From positions 1,984,001 through 2,048,000 of the forward strand of contig NZ_CP017113.1 in the NCBI RefSeq assembly GCF_001720465.1: a DNA stretch of 64,000 bases. Direction: 5' to 3'. Shown here one piece after another: positions 34,185-43,933 of this stretch (position 1 is the first letter of the stretch; each line of letters opens with the position of its first letter). A program made the position numbers and the translations under genes. Source of the DNA: Porphyrobacter sp. LM 6 (GTDB lineage: Bacteria > Pseudomonadota > Alphaproteobacteria > Sphingomonadales > Sphingomonadaceae). The notes beneath the pieces are model-generated. The model saw only the letters and a program-made list of their open reading frames with translations, was not told where the DNA came from and made no database searches.

Positions 34185-36410
34185 TCAGACGGCTCCACCC
34201 TCGATCGGTTTGGGGTCGCGAGCAAACCGCAAGGTCACGCGGGTGCCACCGCTGGCGGTGCTCGCAAAGCTCATGTCGCCACCATGTTCGTCGACAATCT
34301 TGTTCACGATCGCGAGACCAAGACCGGTGCCCTTTTCGCGGGTCGTGACATAGGGCTGGGTCAGGCGCTCAGGGTTGGCGGGCAGGCCGATGCCGTTATC
34401 TTCGATGGTGACGATGATCGCATCACCGGCATCGCGCATGGCGACCGCGATCTCGCCCGCAAAGGCGCCCTTGCCTTCAATCGCGCGCGCCTCGACCGCC
34501 TCCACCGCGTTCTTGAGAACGTTGGTCATGGCTTGGCCAAATTGATGACGGTCGCAGCGGACTTCGCGATTGATGAGTTCGGCAGAGGATACGCTGAACG
34601 CGATGCCCGAGTGCGCCACTTCCTGGAGGAACACCGCCTGACGAACCAGATCGAGCGCGTCCTCGTCGCGGAACACCGGCTTGGGCAGTCGCGCAAAAGA
34701 TGAAAACTCGTCGACCATCGTCCGCAGATCGCCGACCTGTCGCACGATGGTGCTGGTCAATTCGTCGAACAGCTCGCGGTCGGCATCTTCGACCTGCGTG
34801 CGATACCGCCGCTTCAGGCGTTCGGTGGCCAGCTGGATCGGGGTCAGCGGGTTCTTGATTTCGTGCGCGATGCGCCGCGCCACGTCCGACCATGCCGCCT
34901 GCCGCTGATCGAGGAGCTGGCGTGTGATATCTTCAAAGGTGATCACGTGCCCACTTGTGCCGGGGGCCACCTTGACTGCGAGGGTCAGGAATTCGGTGCC
35001 CTTGGCGTGGGTGACAACTGCGCGCTCCTTGCCTTCGGCAATCAATCTGGAGAGTTCGGGCGCAATCACTTCGAGTGATTGGCCGGTCATGCTTTCATCC
35101 CCGCCGGGTGCCAGCAACGCCTGCGCCGAGGAGTTCATGAGCGTGACCCGCGTATCCGCATCGACCGATATGACCCCGGCGGTGACGGATTCGAGCACCG
35201 CTTCGGTAAAAGCGCGGCGATCGTCGATCTGGCGGTTGGCGTTGACGAGCGCCTGCGTCTGCTTTTCCAACTGCGCGGTCATGCGGTTGAAAGCGCGGTT
35301 AAGAAGGCCGATTTCGTCAGCCCCTGTGCGCCCCTCAAGTCGCAACGCGAAATTCCCCTGCCCCACCTTGCGCGCCGCGCCGACCAGGCTGGTGAGCGGC
35401 TCGACCTGCCGGTCTGCAAACCGCAGCGCAAACCAGATCGCAAGCCCCACCAGCAGCAGGCTGACCGCCACAAGCGCGATGTTGAAGCGCAACTGGAGCG
35501 TGCGCGCGCTGCCCGTCAGGCGGCCATAGGCTGTCACGATCGACTGCGCGCGCGACCACGAATTGAACATCCTCTCTTCGGTCGTGCGGGCATTATAGAG
35601 GTAGATGCCGCCGCCCGGATCGATGGGGGCCAGCGCCTCGATCCGCTCGGGACTGCCGATGACTACCACGAACTCGCCCTTCTCGAGCTGCGGCAGCGCC
35701 TTGCGGGCGAAATCGAGAGGAGAGTTGTCCTTGGTCAGATTGAGGATCGCCGCAGTGCGCATCGTGCCATCGGGCATCCGCTGAAGGATAGCGCTTTCGG
35801 AAATCTTCCGTCCCTGCGCTTGCAGGGCATAGAAGTCTGGGAAATCCCCATCGGTGATCGCAACCCGTTCGAGGATGAACCGCATGTCGCTCGCCATCGC
35901 CAGCGTTTCCTGCTGCACATCGCGCTGGTTGGCATCGTAATAATTCTGCGCCAGCGCATTGGCGTTTTCCATCAAACCGCGGGAATCGTCGGAAAACCAG
36001 AAATCCACCCCGGTCTGGAACAGAAAGGCAGCAAAGCCTGCGACCAGCAGCGTCGGGAGAGCAGCCACCATCGAGAAGAAAAACACGAGCCGTACGTGCA
36101 GACGCGCCGTACTGCCCGCCGCACGGCGCAGCGCAAGGCGGCGACCAATCAGCACCAGAAGCGCCATCGCCGGCACAAGCGTTGCCATAAGCAGCACCGA
36201 AACCTGCCCCGTCGGCAGGAGATCAGCCTGAGCGTCGGTTCGATTGAAGGCAAAGTAAGTGGCTGTTATCGAACCCAGCAGCGTCACCACCGCCACGATC
36301 TCGAGCCAGAGGAAGATATTGGCGCGCCTTGCAGCCAAGAGGAATCGTCTCCACCAGCGCGGTGGTTGCCTCGGCACCAATCCGATTGTGCTTGAATCCA
36401 GACGATCCAT
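34185..36410 (-). CDS. ntrY: Sensor histidine kinase NtrY
   Basis: A 741-residue inner-membrane sensor kinase. Three hydrophobic segments near the N-terminus (about 34-52, 69-88 and 108-131) and one at about 308-326 bracket a periplasmic sensor region. A HAMP-like segment (RQVEPLTSLVGAARKVGQGNF), a PAS domain, and HisKA with His516 in AHEIKNPLTPIQL follow. The HATPase motifs are N-box NAVEAVE, G1 EDNGIG and G2 KGTGLGL. It sits 46 bases upstream of ntrX and 75 downstream of ntrC in the canonical order. Confidence 0.95.
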   Translation of the reverse strand: MDRLDSSTIGLVPRQPPRWWRRFLLAARRANIFLWLEIVAVVTLLGSITATYFAFNRTDAQADLLPTGQVSVLLMATLVPAMALLVLIGRRLALRRAAGSTARLHVRLVFFFSMVAALPTLLVAGFAAFLFQTGVDFWFSDDSRGLMENANALAQNYYDANQRDVQQETLAMASDMRFILERVAITDGDFPDFYALQAQGRKISESAILQRMPDGTMRTAAILNLTKDNSPLDFARKALPQLEKGEFVVVIGSPERIEALAPIDPGGGIYLYNARTTEERMFNSWSRAQSIVTAYGRLTGSARTLQLRFNIALVAVSLLLVGLAIWFALRFADRQVEPLTSLVGAARKVGQGNFALRLEGRTGADEIGLLNRAFNRMTAQLEKQTQALVNANRQIDDRRAFTEAVLESVTAGVISVDADTRVTLMNSSAQALLAPGGDESMTGQSLEVIAPELSRLIAEGKERAVVTHAKGTEFLTLAVKVAPGTSGHVITFEDITRQLLDQRQAAWSDVARRIAHEIKNPLTPIQLATERLKRRYRTQVEDADRELFDELTSTIVRQVGDLRTMVDEFSSFARLPKPVFRDEDALDLVRQAVFLQEVAHSGIAFSVSSAELINREVRCDRHQFGQAMTNVLKNAVEAVEARAIEGKGAFAGEIAVAMRDAGDAIIVTIEDNGIGLPANPERLTQPYVTTREKGTGLGLAIVNKIVDEHGGDMSFASTASGGTRVTLRFARDPKPIEGGAV

Positions 36411-36485
36411 CGTTGCGAAGTTACAACAATGGTGTGGCAGATTTGCAAGACCTAACTGATGATCTGTGCCCCGAAAGAGACAGGA

Positions 36486-37931
36486 TCAGTGCGGGCTGAA
36501 CCGATCAGGCTCAAGGCCCAGCTCACCGATACGCTTGCGCAACGTGTTGCGGTTGATCCCGAGCAGTTGTGCCGCGCGCAGCTGATTGCCGCCCGTGCGC
36601 CCAAGAGCATACTCGATAAGTGGCTTTTCAAACGCCGCCAACGCCCGGTGATAGACAGCGCCGGAGGGCGGGGTTTCGGCTGCGAGCCATCCCGCCAGCG
36701 CAGCGGCAAATCCACCCTCGCCATTCCCCGCCGCAACAGCCCCAGCTGAAAGATCGGGGCCGATGATATCGAGCACGCTATCCCCATCGATCCGGTCTTC
36801 ACGCGCCATCAGCGCGAGGCGGTAGACGACGTTGCGCAGTTCGCGAACATTGCCACGCCAGTTGCGCGCCTCAAGCCGCTCGATCGCCTCCGGCGAAAGT
36901 TGGCGGCGGGGCAACCCGTCTTCGGCCGCCAGGATCAGGAAGTGTTGCGCCAGTGCGGCAATATCCTCGCGTCGTTCGCGCAAGGGGGGCAGCATGATCG
37001 GCACCACATTAAGGCGGTAGAACAGGTCCTCGCGGAACGTGCCCGCGGCGATCATCGGTGCAAGATCGCGATTGGTGGCCGCGACAATACGGACATTCAC
37101 CGCGATTTCCTGTCGCCCACCGACACGGCGGATGCGGCCGGACTGAAGTGCGCGGAGCAACCGGGTCTGTGCCTCGGCCGGCATGTCGCCGATTTCATCG
37201 AGAAACAGGGTGCCGCCGTTGGCCTGTTCGAACTTCCCGATCGCCTGCGCGATGGCGCCGGTGAACGCACCTTTCTCGTGGCCGAACAGCTCGCTTTCGA
37301 CGAGGTCTGCGGGAATGGCGGCGGTGTTGACCGCCACGAATGGCCCGGTGCGGCGATGGCCGAGCTCGTGGATCGCCTCGGCGACCAGTTCCTTGCCGGT
37401 GCCGCTTTCACCGGTGATCAGAACCGTCAAATCATTGCGCAGCACGCGCGTGATCATGCGGTAGACCCCCTGCATCGCCGGACTGCGCCCGACGAGCGGC
37501 ATCCGCTCTCCCTCGCCTGCGCCCGTCGTGTCCTCGGCGGGATTTTCAGCGGGTGTCCGCGATCCGGCCGCTTGCCGCACCGCCTGCACCAGCTCATCCA
37601 GATCGAAGGGTTTGGGGAAGTATTCGAAAACATCGCTCTCGCTTGCGCGGACGGCGGTATCGAGCGTGTTCTGGGCGGAAAGCACAATCACCGGCATGGC
37701 CGCCGCCTGTTCGCGAACGGCGCCAAGCGAGGCGAGCCCGTCGCCATCCTCCAACACGACATCGGTCAGCATGACCGAGAATGTGCCTTGAACGAGCAAG
37801 CGATCCCGTTCCGCAATGCTCGTGCAATGGGTGATCGCCAAGCCCTCATCCTCGAGCGCGGCGATGATGACGGTCGCGATCGCGACGTCATCTTCGACCA
37901 GCAGCACGGGATCGATGGCGGACAAAGGCAT
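36486..37931 (-). CDS. ntrC: Nitrogen regulator NtrC
   Basis: A 481-residue sigma-54-dependent activator of nitrogen assimilation genes. The receiver has Asp14, Asp15 and phospho-acceptor Asp57 (MLTDVVLEDGDG). The AAA+ domain has Walker A GESGTGKE (174-181), an intact GAFTGA (221-226) and LFLDEIGDMP. A C-terminal Fis-type helix-turn-helix reads NQLRAAQLLGINRNTLRKRI. It contrasts with NtrX, which lacks GAFTGA. Its start is 3 bases from the ntrB stop, so the two are co-transcribed. Confidence 0.96.
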   Translation of the reverse strand: MPLSAIDPVLLVEDDVAIATVIIAALEDEGLAITHCTSIAERDRLLVQGTFSVMLTDVVLEDGDGLASLGAVREQAAAMPVIVLSAQNTLDTAVRASESDVFEYFPKPFDLDELVQAVRQAAGSRTPAENPAEDTTGAGEGERMPLVGRSPAMQGVYRMITRVLRNDLTVLITGESGTGKELVAEAIHELGHRRTGPFVAVNTAAIPADLVESELFGHEKGAFTGAIAQAIGKFEQANGGTLFLDEIGDMPAEAQTRLLRALQSGRIRRVGGRQEIAVNVRIVAATNRDLAPMIAAGTFREDLFYRLNVVPIMLPPLRERREDIAALAQHFLILAAEDGLPRRQLSPEAIERLEARNWRGNVRELRNVVYRLALMAREDRIDGDSVLDIIGPDLSAGAVAAGNGEGGFAAALAGWLAAETPPSGAVYHRALAAFEKPLIEYALGRTGGNQLRAAQLLGINRNTLRKRIGELGLEPDRFSPH

Positions 37932-37934
37932 GGA

Positions 37935-39050
37935 TCAGCTTTCGCTCTGTGCCTGCGGGAGGTGCAGGCGGAAGTGGGTAAGACCGGCACGGGCGTCGCG
38001 TTCATGGCTGACGTTGCCGTGCATGTCGCGCACCAGCTTGCGGACCAGCGGAAGCCCCAGACCCTGACCCGAAGGCTTGGAGGACACAAAGGGTTCGAAC
38101 ACATGATCGCGCAGCGCCGGATCGATCCCGGCCCCGTTGTCGCTGACCGTAATTTCAATCGGCAAAGCCACCGCGCGCCCGTTGCGGATCGCGCTGAATG
38201 CCATACCGCTGGCAAAGCGGGTCTGCACGGTGACCGTGCCGCGCGCGCCGTCGCGACACGCCGCATCCCGCGCGTTCGAGATCAGGTTGATGAGCACCTG
38301 TTCGAGCGCATCGCGGTTGGCCAGCACCGGCGGCAGAGAGGGATCGAACTCTTCGCGGATTTCAACCTCGCCCCGCTCGGCATCGACCGCGCGCATTGTC
38401 GCTACGGCGGCGCGAATTGCTTCGTGCGGATTGCAGGCGTCGACCGGGCCAGTGCGGGTGCTGCCGAGTTGCTGCATCCGATCAATCAGCCGGGCAATCC
38501 GGTCAACCTCGTCAGTGATCATCCGCGCCAGCTTTCGGTCGGCAGGGGGCAGCTTGCGTTCGACAAGCTGCCCTGCACCGCGAATGGCCGCGAGAGGGTT
38601 CTTGATTTCGTGCGCCAGTATGGCGGGCGCTCCCAGCATTGCGTCACCGCCCGAGGGACTCGCGGAATCATCGTGCCCGATCTGCGACAACGTCACCACC
38701 CGCCAGCCCGGAAACCCGCCAAGCGGCGAGGCGGTAAGATTGATGCGGATCTCGGCGCCGCCGACACCGATCGCCAGATCGCGTGCAACCAGGCCATCTT
38801 CGCCGCCCGAAAGCCGTGCTTCGACCCGCGGATCGAGCGGACCGATACGCTCCACCAGCCTCTTGCCAAGCAGGCGGTTGGCACTGGTGCCAAGCATATC
38901 TTCGGCCGCATGATTGACTTCAGCGATGCGCCCTTCGGCATCGATCAGCACCATCGCGAAGATCAGTCCCGCTATCTGGGCTTTGGCATCGGGCCGCACG
39001 CCGTTCGCCGTTGCCTGAGGATCAGCGTCCGGAACGGTCTGGCTGGCCAC
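37935..39050 (-). CDS. ntrB: Nitrogen sensor kinase NtrB
   Basis: A soluble 371-residue histidine kinase that phosphorylates NtrC and, in relatives, is controlled by PII. It has an N-terminal PAS domain (about 28-120), HisKA with His147 in AHEIKNPLAAIRGAGQL, and HATPase motifs NLISNARDA, VSDNGAGI and GQGLGLPL. No transmembrane helix is seen. Only three bases separate it from dusB upstream, so dusB-ntrB-ntrC forms one transcript. Confidence 0.95.
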   Translation of the reverse strand: MASQTVPDADPQATANGVRPDAKAQIAGLIFAMVLIDAEGRIAEVNHAAEDMLGTSANRLLGKRLVERIGPLDPRVEARLSGGEDGLVARDLAIGVGGAEIRINLTASPLGGFPGWRVVTLSQIGHDDSASPSGGDAMLGAPAILAHEIKNPLAAIRGAGQLVERKLPPADRKLARMITDEVDRIARLIDRMQQLGSTRTGPVDACNPHEAIRAAVATMRAVDAERGEVEIREEFDPSLPPVLANRDALEQVLINLISNARDAACRDGARGTVTVQTRFASGMAFSAIRNGRAVALPIEITVSDNGAGIDPALRDHVFEPFVSSKPSGQGLGLPLVRKLVRDMHGNVSHERDARAGLTHFRLHLPQAQSES

Positions 39051-39053
39051 GCT

Positions 39054-40070
39054 TCAGGCCGCCTGCTGCAACAGGAAGGGTGTGTAGAACCGCTCGATCT
39101 CGCCGAGCACCTGATCGGCATCGTCGATAAAGTTGACCTGATTGCGGAACTCTGCCGAGCCGTGGAGGCCCTTGGTGTACCAACCCAGATGCTTGCGCGC
39201 CATTTTGACTCCGGTGTCGCGACCATAATGGTCGAGCATGCGGTGGTAGTGTTCGACCACTAGGCCATATTGCTCACCGAGCCCAGGCGTCGGGCGCGCT
39301 TCGCCCGTTCGCCACCAGTGCATCACCTGCCCAAGCAGCCACGGCTTGCCGTAGGCCCCGCGCCCGATCATCACTCCGTCCGCGCCCGATTGCTCGAGCG
39401 CCATGGCGGCATCTTCGATCGAACAGATATCGCCGTTGACGATGACGGGGATGTTCACCGCCTCCTTGACCTTTCGGACGAAGGCCCAATCGGCGCTGCC
39501 CTTGTACATCTGGTTGCGGGTACGGCCGTGGACGGTGATCATCTTGACGCCGAGGTCTTCGGCGATGCGGGAGAGTTCGGGAGCGTTGAGGCTGTCGTGA
39601 CACCAGCCCATGCGCATCTTGACGGTGACGGGCACCTTCACCGCCTTCACCGTGGCTTCCATCAGGCGCACAGCGAGCGGCACTTCGCGCATCAGCGCGG
39701 AGCCCGCGAACTGACCGACGACCTTCCTCACCGGACAACCGAAATTGATGTCGATAATCGCCGCGCCGTTGCCTTCCTGGATCTTCGCCGCCTCGGCCAT
39801 GCTCGCAGGATCGCAGCCGACCAGTTGCATCGACACCGGCTCCTCGATCCGGTCCCATGCGGTCTTCTGTGTGCTGACGCGGGTCTCGCGGATCGCGGCT
39901 TCGCTGGCGACCATCTCGGTGACATTGAGGCCCGAGCCATAGCGGCGCACCAGCGTGCGGAACGGCATATCGGTAACGCCGGTCATGGGCGCCAGCACCA
40001 CAGGCTCGGCTACCACGACAGGGCCGATGGCAATCGGCTTCATTGCCGGCGGGGTGGGAAGCGTGGTCAT
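39054..40070 (-). CDS. dusB: tRNA-dihydrouridine synthase (NifR3/DusB)
   Basis: An FMN enzyme of 338 residues that reduces uridine in tRNA D-loops. The N-terminus shows [17 protein letters not shown]. The FMN-site segment is [11 protein letters not shown]. The proton-donor Cys is in [11 protein letters not shown], followed by KMRMGW and [10 protein letters not shown]. The C-terminal helical tRNA-binding domain is present. It is the first gene of the minus-strand dusB-ntrBC-ntrYX run and is divergent from ispDF with 78 bases between starts, where both promoters must lie. Confidence 0.95.
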   Translation of the reverse strand: MTTLPTPPAMKPIAIGPVVVAEPVVLAPMTGVTDMPFRTLVRRYGSGLNVTEMVASEAAIRETRVSTQKTAWDRIEEPVSMQLVGCDPASMAEAAKIQEGNGAAIIDINFGCPVRKVVGQFAGSALMREVPLAVRLMEATVKAVKVPVTVKMRMGWCHDSLNAPELSRIAEDLGVKMITVHGRTRNQMYKGSADWAFVRKVKEAVNIPVIVNGDICSIEDAAMALEQSGADGVMIGRGAYGKPWLLGQVMHWWRTGEARPTPGLGEQYGLVVEHYHRMLDHYGRDTGVKMARKHLGWYTKGLHGSAEFRNQVNFIDDADQVLGEIERFYTPFLLQQAA

Positions 40071-40148
40071 GTTGCGGAGTGCCTAATAATTGGGCAGGCG
40101 CATAGTGGATTGCCGAAAGCCCGTCCAGACCTTAAGCGAGCCAGCGTT

Positions 40149-41309
40149 ATGGCGACCGAGCCTCCCCTTCCCCCCTTTGCTGCCATCGTGGTTGCCGCAG
40201 GCAAGGGCCTTCGCGTCGGCGGCGAGACGCCCAAGCAGTTCCGCACCTGGCGCGGCAAGGCGCTGATCCGCCATTCGGTCGAGGCGCTGCAGGCGGCCGG
40301 GGCACACCCGCTCGTCATCGTGATCGCCGCCGATGCGCGTGCGGATGCCGAAGCGGCGCTGGCGGGGATTGCGGACGTGACCTTCGTCACCGGCGGTGCG
40401 ACCCGGCAGGATTCGGTGCGGTGCGGACTCGAAGCGCTGGTCGCTGCCGCCCCGGCACGCGTGTTGATCCACGATGCCGCCCGGCCCGATCTTCCGCGCG
40501 CGGTGGTCGCCGGGCTGATCGAAGCTCTGACAGCTCAAGATGGGGCGATCCCTACCCTGCCGGTGGTCGATAGCCTCGCGCTCGCGGGCGCTGACGGGCT
40601 GATGACCGGCAAAGCCGAGCGCGAAGCGCTGCGCCGTGTGCAGACCCCGCAGGCCTTTCGCTTCTCCGCGATCCTCGCCGCACACCGCGCCTGGGCAGGC
40701 CCCACCACCGCTGGCGACGATGCCCAGGTGCTCTTGGCAAGCTCCGGTTCAGTTGCTCTGGTGGATGGTGACGAACGCCTGAAAAAGATCACCTTTGCGG
40801 AGGATTTCGTGGACAGCACTGCCGCCCCAGCCTTCCGCATCGGCCAAGGATATGACGTGCACAGGCTCGAAACTGGCGAGGAACTGTGGCTGTGCGGGGT
40901 GCAGATCCCGCATGACAAGGGGCTCTCGGGCCATTCCGATGCCGATGTGGCGCTCCACGCCATTACCGACGCTGTGCTCGGCGCGATCGGCGCAGGGGAT
41001 ATCGGCACCCACTTCCCGCCAAGCGACCCGCAATGGCGCGGTGCGCGGTCGGCGCAGTTTCTCGCGCACGCGGTCGCGCTTGCCGCGGCTGAAGGCTATG
41101 CCGTCGGCAATGTCGATCTGACGTTGATCTGCGAAGCACCCAAGATCGGCCCGCACCGCCCTGCGATGCGTTCCTCCGTGGCCTCGATCATGGGCGTCAG
41201 CGAAGCCGCAGTCAGCATCAAGGCCACGACCACCGAAAGACTCGGCTTTACCGGTCGCGGCGAAGGCATCGCCGCCCAGGCCATCGTACTTGTCACCCAA
41301 ACCGTATGA
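40149..41309 (+). CDS. ispDF: Bifunctional IspD/IspF isoprenoid enzyme
   Basis: A 386-residue fusion of two MEP-pathway enzymes. The IspD domain (1 to about 225) has the CTP-binding AAGKGLRVGGETPKQF and DAARP. The IspF domain (about 228-386) has GQGYDVHRL with the metal-binding Asp and His, and SGHSDADVALHAITDAVLGA. This fusion is characteristic of alphaproteobacteria. The frame is open far upstream, opposite dusB. ATG 40149 gives the true IspD N-terminus. The stop is followed by GAGGAG, which serves the next gene. Confidence 0.96.
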   Translation: MATEPPLPPFAAIVVAAGKGLRVGGETPKQFRTWRGKALIRHSVEALQAAGAHPLVIVIAADARADAEAALAGIADVTFVTGGATRQDSVRCGLEALVAAAPARVLIHDAARPDLPRAVVAGLIEALTAQDGAIPTLPVVDSLALAGADGLMTGKAEREALRRVQTPQAFRFSAILAAHRAWAGPTTAGDDAQVLLASSGSVALVDGDERLKKITFAEDFVDSTAAPAFRIGQGYDVHRLETGEELWLCGVQIPHDKGLSGHSDADVALHAITDAVLGAIGAGDIGTHFPPSDPQWRGARSAQFLAHAVALAAAEGYAVGNVDLTLICEAPKIGPHRPAMRSSVASIMGVSEAAVSIKATTTERLGFTGRGEGIAAQAIVLVTQTV

Positions 41310-41320
41310 GGAGCACCTCA

Positions 41321-41890
41321 ATGAACCACCGGAATGTCGCCCCTGCCCTCGCTCTGGCCGCCCTTGCCACGGCACAGACGGCCCAGGCCCAGCAGCAGGC
41401 CTGCGTCAACTCGGCGGATTTCGGCGACGCCATGGTCTACGTCATGCCGATTGCCTTTGACGCTGCGCGCACCTCCTGCGCCAACCGCCTTTCGCGCGAT
41501 GGTTTCATGGCCACCGGCGGCGATCAATTCATTGCCAAGTTCCGCGATGGTCAGGACAAGGCATGGCCGGGCGCGTTCCGCCTGCTCAAGGTGTTCATGG
41601 CCGACAAGGCCAAGGGCGAAGAAGGCGGCGAGGATGCCATGGCGGCGATGATCACCGCCCTGCCTGAAGATTCGCTGCGCCCCTTTGTGGACGGTCTGGT
41701 CGGCCAGATGATCGCCAAGGAAATCAAGGGCGATTCCTGCGGCAAGATCGAGCGCGGGCTTGAGTTGGTGGCACCTCTGCCGGCGGAAAATATTGGCGGG
41801 CTGTTCGCCTTTGTCGCCGAACTGGCGGATCTGAAGAATCCTCCGATCTGCGGCAGCAGTCCGTCAGCGCCAAAGCCGAAGGCGAAATAG
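41321..41890 (+). CDS. Secreted hypothetical protein
   Basis: A 189-residue protein not matched to a family I can name. A signal peptide (MNHRNVAPALALAALATAQTAQA, cleavage about 23) predicts periplasmic location. Four Cys in the mature part (ACVNS, SCANR, DSCGK, PICGS) could form two disulfides. The rest is helical and ends with a Pro/Lys tail. The ATG at 41321 has a well placed GAGGAG. An ATG at 41306 overlapping the ispDF stop is less likely. It may be co-transcribed with ispDF and the amidohydrolase gene. Confidence 0.72.
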   Translation: MNHRNVAPALALAALATAQTAQAQQQACVNSADFGDAMVYVMPIAFDAARTSCANRLSRDGFMATGGDQFIAKFRDGQDKAWPGAFRLLKVFMADKAKGEEGGEDAMAAMITALPEDSLRPFVDGLVGQMIAKEIKGDSCGKIERGLELVAPLPAENIGGLFAFVAELADLKNPPICGSSPSAPKPKAK

Positions 41891-41898
41891 GCCTTCCC

Positions 41899-42411
41899 AT
41901 GCCCCTCTCCCTACTGCCCGACGATATCGCCGCGCTGGCGGCAAAGGTGATTGCGGAAAACATTTCCGCCGGGCGCAAGGTTGCGCTTGCCGAAAGCTGC
42001 ACCGGCGGTCTCGTATCCGCAGCCCTGACCGACGTGCCGGGCTCCTCCGCCGTGCTTGATCGCGGCTACGTGACCTATTCGAACGAGGCCAAGATGGAGA
42101 TGCTCGGTGTGCCGGGCGATATAATCGAAGCCTTCGGTGCGGTGTCGATCGCCTGTGCATGGGCCATGGCCAAGGGCGCGCTTGATCGTTCGAAAGCCGA
42201 TGTTGCCGTGGCGATCAGCGGCGTGGCCGGCCCCGGTGGCGGAACACCGAACAAGCCGGTCGGCACGGTGGTGTTCGCGCGGGTCCTGCGCAACACCGTG
42301 GGCGAACCCGAAGGCGAGCTCAAGGTATTCGGCGACGGCGATAGACCTGATGGTCGCGCCGAAATCCGGCGTCAGGCGACGCTGTGCGCGCTCGAGTTGC
42401 TGCTCCCATAA
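41899..42411 (+). CDS. pncC: Nicotinamide-nucleotide amidohydrolase (CinA C-terminal domain, PncC)
   Basis: A 170-residue stand-alone CinA C-terminal domain, which deamidates NMN to nicotinate mononucleotide in pyridine-nucleotide recycling. Motifs are LAESCTGGLVSAALTDVPGSS (the catalytic Ser lies in this stretch), GYVTYSNEAK and ISGVAGPGGG with KPVGTV. The N-terminal molybdopterin-like domain of full CinA is absent. Its last 40 bases overlap the 3' end of ratA on the other strand. Confidence 0.92.
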   Translation: MPLSLLPDDIAALAAKVIAENISAGRKVALAESCTGGLVSAALTDVPGSSAVLDRGYVTYSNEAKMEMLGVPGDIIEAFGAVSIACAWAMAKGALDRSKADVAVAISGVAGPGGGTPNKPVGTVVFARVLRNTVGEPEGELKVFGDGDRPDGRAEIRRQATLCALELLLP

Positions 42412-42833
42412 AGCTGAGCAGCGCGGGCTTCGAAGGCCTCGACCATCTTGCGGAAGGCCTTGTCGAAATACTGCCCCGCAATCTTCTCGAACAGACGGTT
42501 CTTGAAGGTGAAATCGACGAGGAAATCGATTTCGCAGGTGTGATCGTCGATCGCGCGGAAGGTCCAGACATTATCGAGGTCGCTGAGCGGCCCGTCGAGA
42601 TAGTGCACGTCGATCTCGCGCGGGCGATCCTTCTTCACGCGTGACGTGAAGCTTTCGCGGATCGCCTTGAAGCCCACCACCATGTCGGCGACCATTTCAG
42701 TCTCGGAATTGCTCCGCACCCGGGTTGCGATCACCCATGGCAGGAACTCGCCATACCGTCCGACATCGGCGACCAGATCGAACATCTGCTCGGCGCTGTA
42801 GGGCAAGCGCCGCGTTTCACGGATGCCGGGCAT
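42372..42833 (-). CDS. ratA: START/COQ10 family protein (RatA-like)
   Basis: A 153-residue lipid-binding-fold protein of the RatA/COQ10 group. The family opening is [34 protein letters not shown]. The central part reads ESFTSRVKKDRPREIDVHYLDGPLSDLDNVW. The C-terminal helix is AGQYFDKAFRKMVEAFEARA. Alphaproteobacterial members next to lipA are usually taken as ubiquinone-binding chaperones rather than toxins. The name reflects E. coli RatA only. It starts on the last base of lipA (ATGA overlap) and runs 40 bases into pncC from the other side. Confidence 0.85.
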   Translation of the reverse strand: MPGIRETRRLPYSAEQMFDLVADVGRYGEFLPWVIATRVRSNSETEMVADMVVGFKAIRESFTSRVKKDRPREIDVHYLDGPLSDLDNVWTFRAIDDHTCEIDFLVDFTFKNRLFEKIAGQYFDKAFRKMVEAFEARAAQLYGSSNSSAHSVA

Positions 42834-43795
42834 CAGGCCTGAGCCTTGGCTCCGGCCCGCGCAAGCTTCTCCTCGCGCGCCGCGCGCATCTTCGCGAAAT
42901 CGTCACCCGCGTGATAGCTGGAGCGGGTCAGCGGGCTCGATGCAACTTGCAGGAAGCCCTTGGCCCGCGCAATCGCGCCATAGGCAGCGAAGGCCTTCGG
43001 AGTCACGAATTCCTCGACAGTGGCGTGCTTGGGCGTCGGCTGAAGATACTGGCCCATGGTGATGAAGTCGACTTCGGCGGATCGCATGTCGTCCATCACC
43101 TGGTGCACCTCGAGCCGCTGCTCGCCAAGCCCCAGCATGATCCCCGACTTGGTGAAGATCAGCGGATTATGCGACTTCACTTCTTCCAGCAGCCGCAGCG
43201 AGGCGTAATAGCGAGCGCCGGGGCGGATCGTCGGATAGAGCCGCGGCACGGTTTCGAGATTGTGGTTGTACACGTCCGGCCCCGCTTCGCAGATCATCTC
43301 CACCGCGCGGCGCATCTTGCCGCGGAAATCGGGAGTCAGGATTTCGATGGTGGTGTTCGGCGTGGTCCGGCGCAGCGCTTCGATCACCTTCACGAATTGC
43401 GAGGCCCCGCCGTCAGGCAGATCGTCGCGGTCAACCGAGGTGATAACGATGTGTTCAAGGCCCATCTTGGCCGCAGCAATGGCGGTGTTTTCGGGCTCGA
43501 ACGGATCAACCGCCTTGGGCATCCCGGTCTTGACGTTGCAGAAGGCGCAGGCCCGCGTGCAGACATCGCCGAGGATCATCACCGTGGCGTGCTTCTTGGT
43601 CCAGCATTCGCCGATGTTCGGGCAGGCCGCTTCCTCGCACACGGTGTGGAGGTTGAGCTCGCGCATCAGGCGGCGGGTTTCGTTGTACCCCTCGCTTACC
43701 GGCGCGCGCACGCGGATCCAGTCAGGCTTGCGCTGGCGGGCGGGACGCTCTGCAGACGGTTGTTCCGGCTGCGGTGTGCTGGCGAGGTCGTTCAT
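42833..43795 (-). CDS. lipA: Lipoyl synthase
   Basis: A radical-SAM enzyme of 320 residues inserting two sulfurs into octanoyl-lysine. The auxiliary cluster ligands are Cys53, Cys58 and Cys64 ([12 protein letters not shown]). The radical-SAM cluster is Cys79, Cys83 and Cys86 (CTRACAFC). The C-terminal [14 protein letters not shown] contains the conserved cluster Ser. ATG 43795 is chosen over an open extension upstream because it gives the usual length. Its product is needed for PdhC and PdhB, encoded in this window. It is translationally coupled to ratA. Confidence 0.97.
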   Translation of the reverse strand: MNDLASTPQPEQPSAERPARQRKPDWIRVRAPVSEGYNETRRLMRELNLHTVCEEAACPNIGECWTKKHATVMILGDVCTRACAFCNVKTGMPKAVDPFEPENTAIAAAKMGLEHIVITSVDRDDLPDGGASQFVKVIEALRRTTPNTTIEILTPDFRGKMRRAVEMICEAGPDVYNHNLETVPRLYPTIRPGARYYASLRLLEEVKSHNPLIFTKSGIMLGLGEQRLEVHQVMDDMRSAEVDFITMGQYLQPTPKHATVEEFVTPKAFAAYGAIARAKGFLQVASSPLTRSSYHAGDDFAKMRAAREEKLARAGAKAQA

Positions 43796-43868
43796 GGGGA
43801 GCCATTTAGGCGCATGGCACCCGTCCCGCAAGCGCACGGGCGCATGCAATTCCGGCATCGCCCATAGC

Positions 43869-43906
43869 AAAAAAAGGAGCGCCGGACGGCAACCCGCCCG
43901 GCGCTC
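43869..43906 (-). terminator. Rho-independent terminator of the TPR-like gene
   Basis: Read on the minus strand, a perfect 9-bp stem GAGCGCCGG/CCGGCGCTC (43906-43898 with 43885-43877) is followed by seven T (43875-43869). It begins 27 bases after the stop of the TPR-like gene. It separates that transcript from lipA. This is the clearest intrinsic terminator in the window. Confidence 0.9.
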
Positions 43907-43933
43907 GCATCATGTCGTCAGGCTAGACTGCAA

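Noticed and set aside
36434..36446. Sigma-54 promoter between ntrC and ntrY
   Set aside because: TGGCAG and TTGC are present but three bases too close together, and they face into ntrC rather than towards ntrY.
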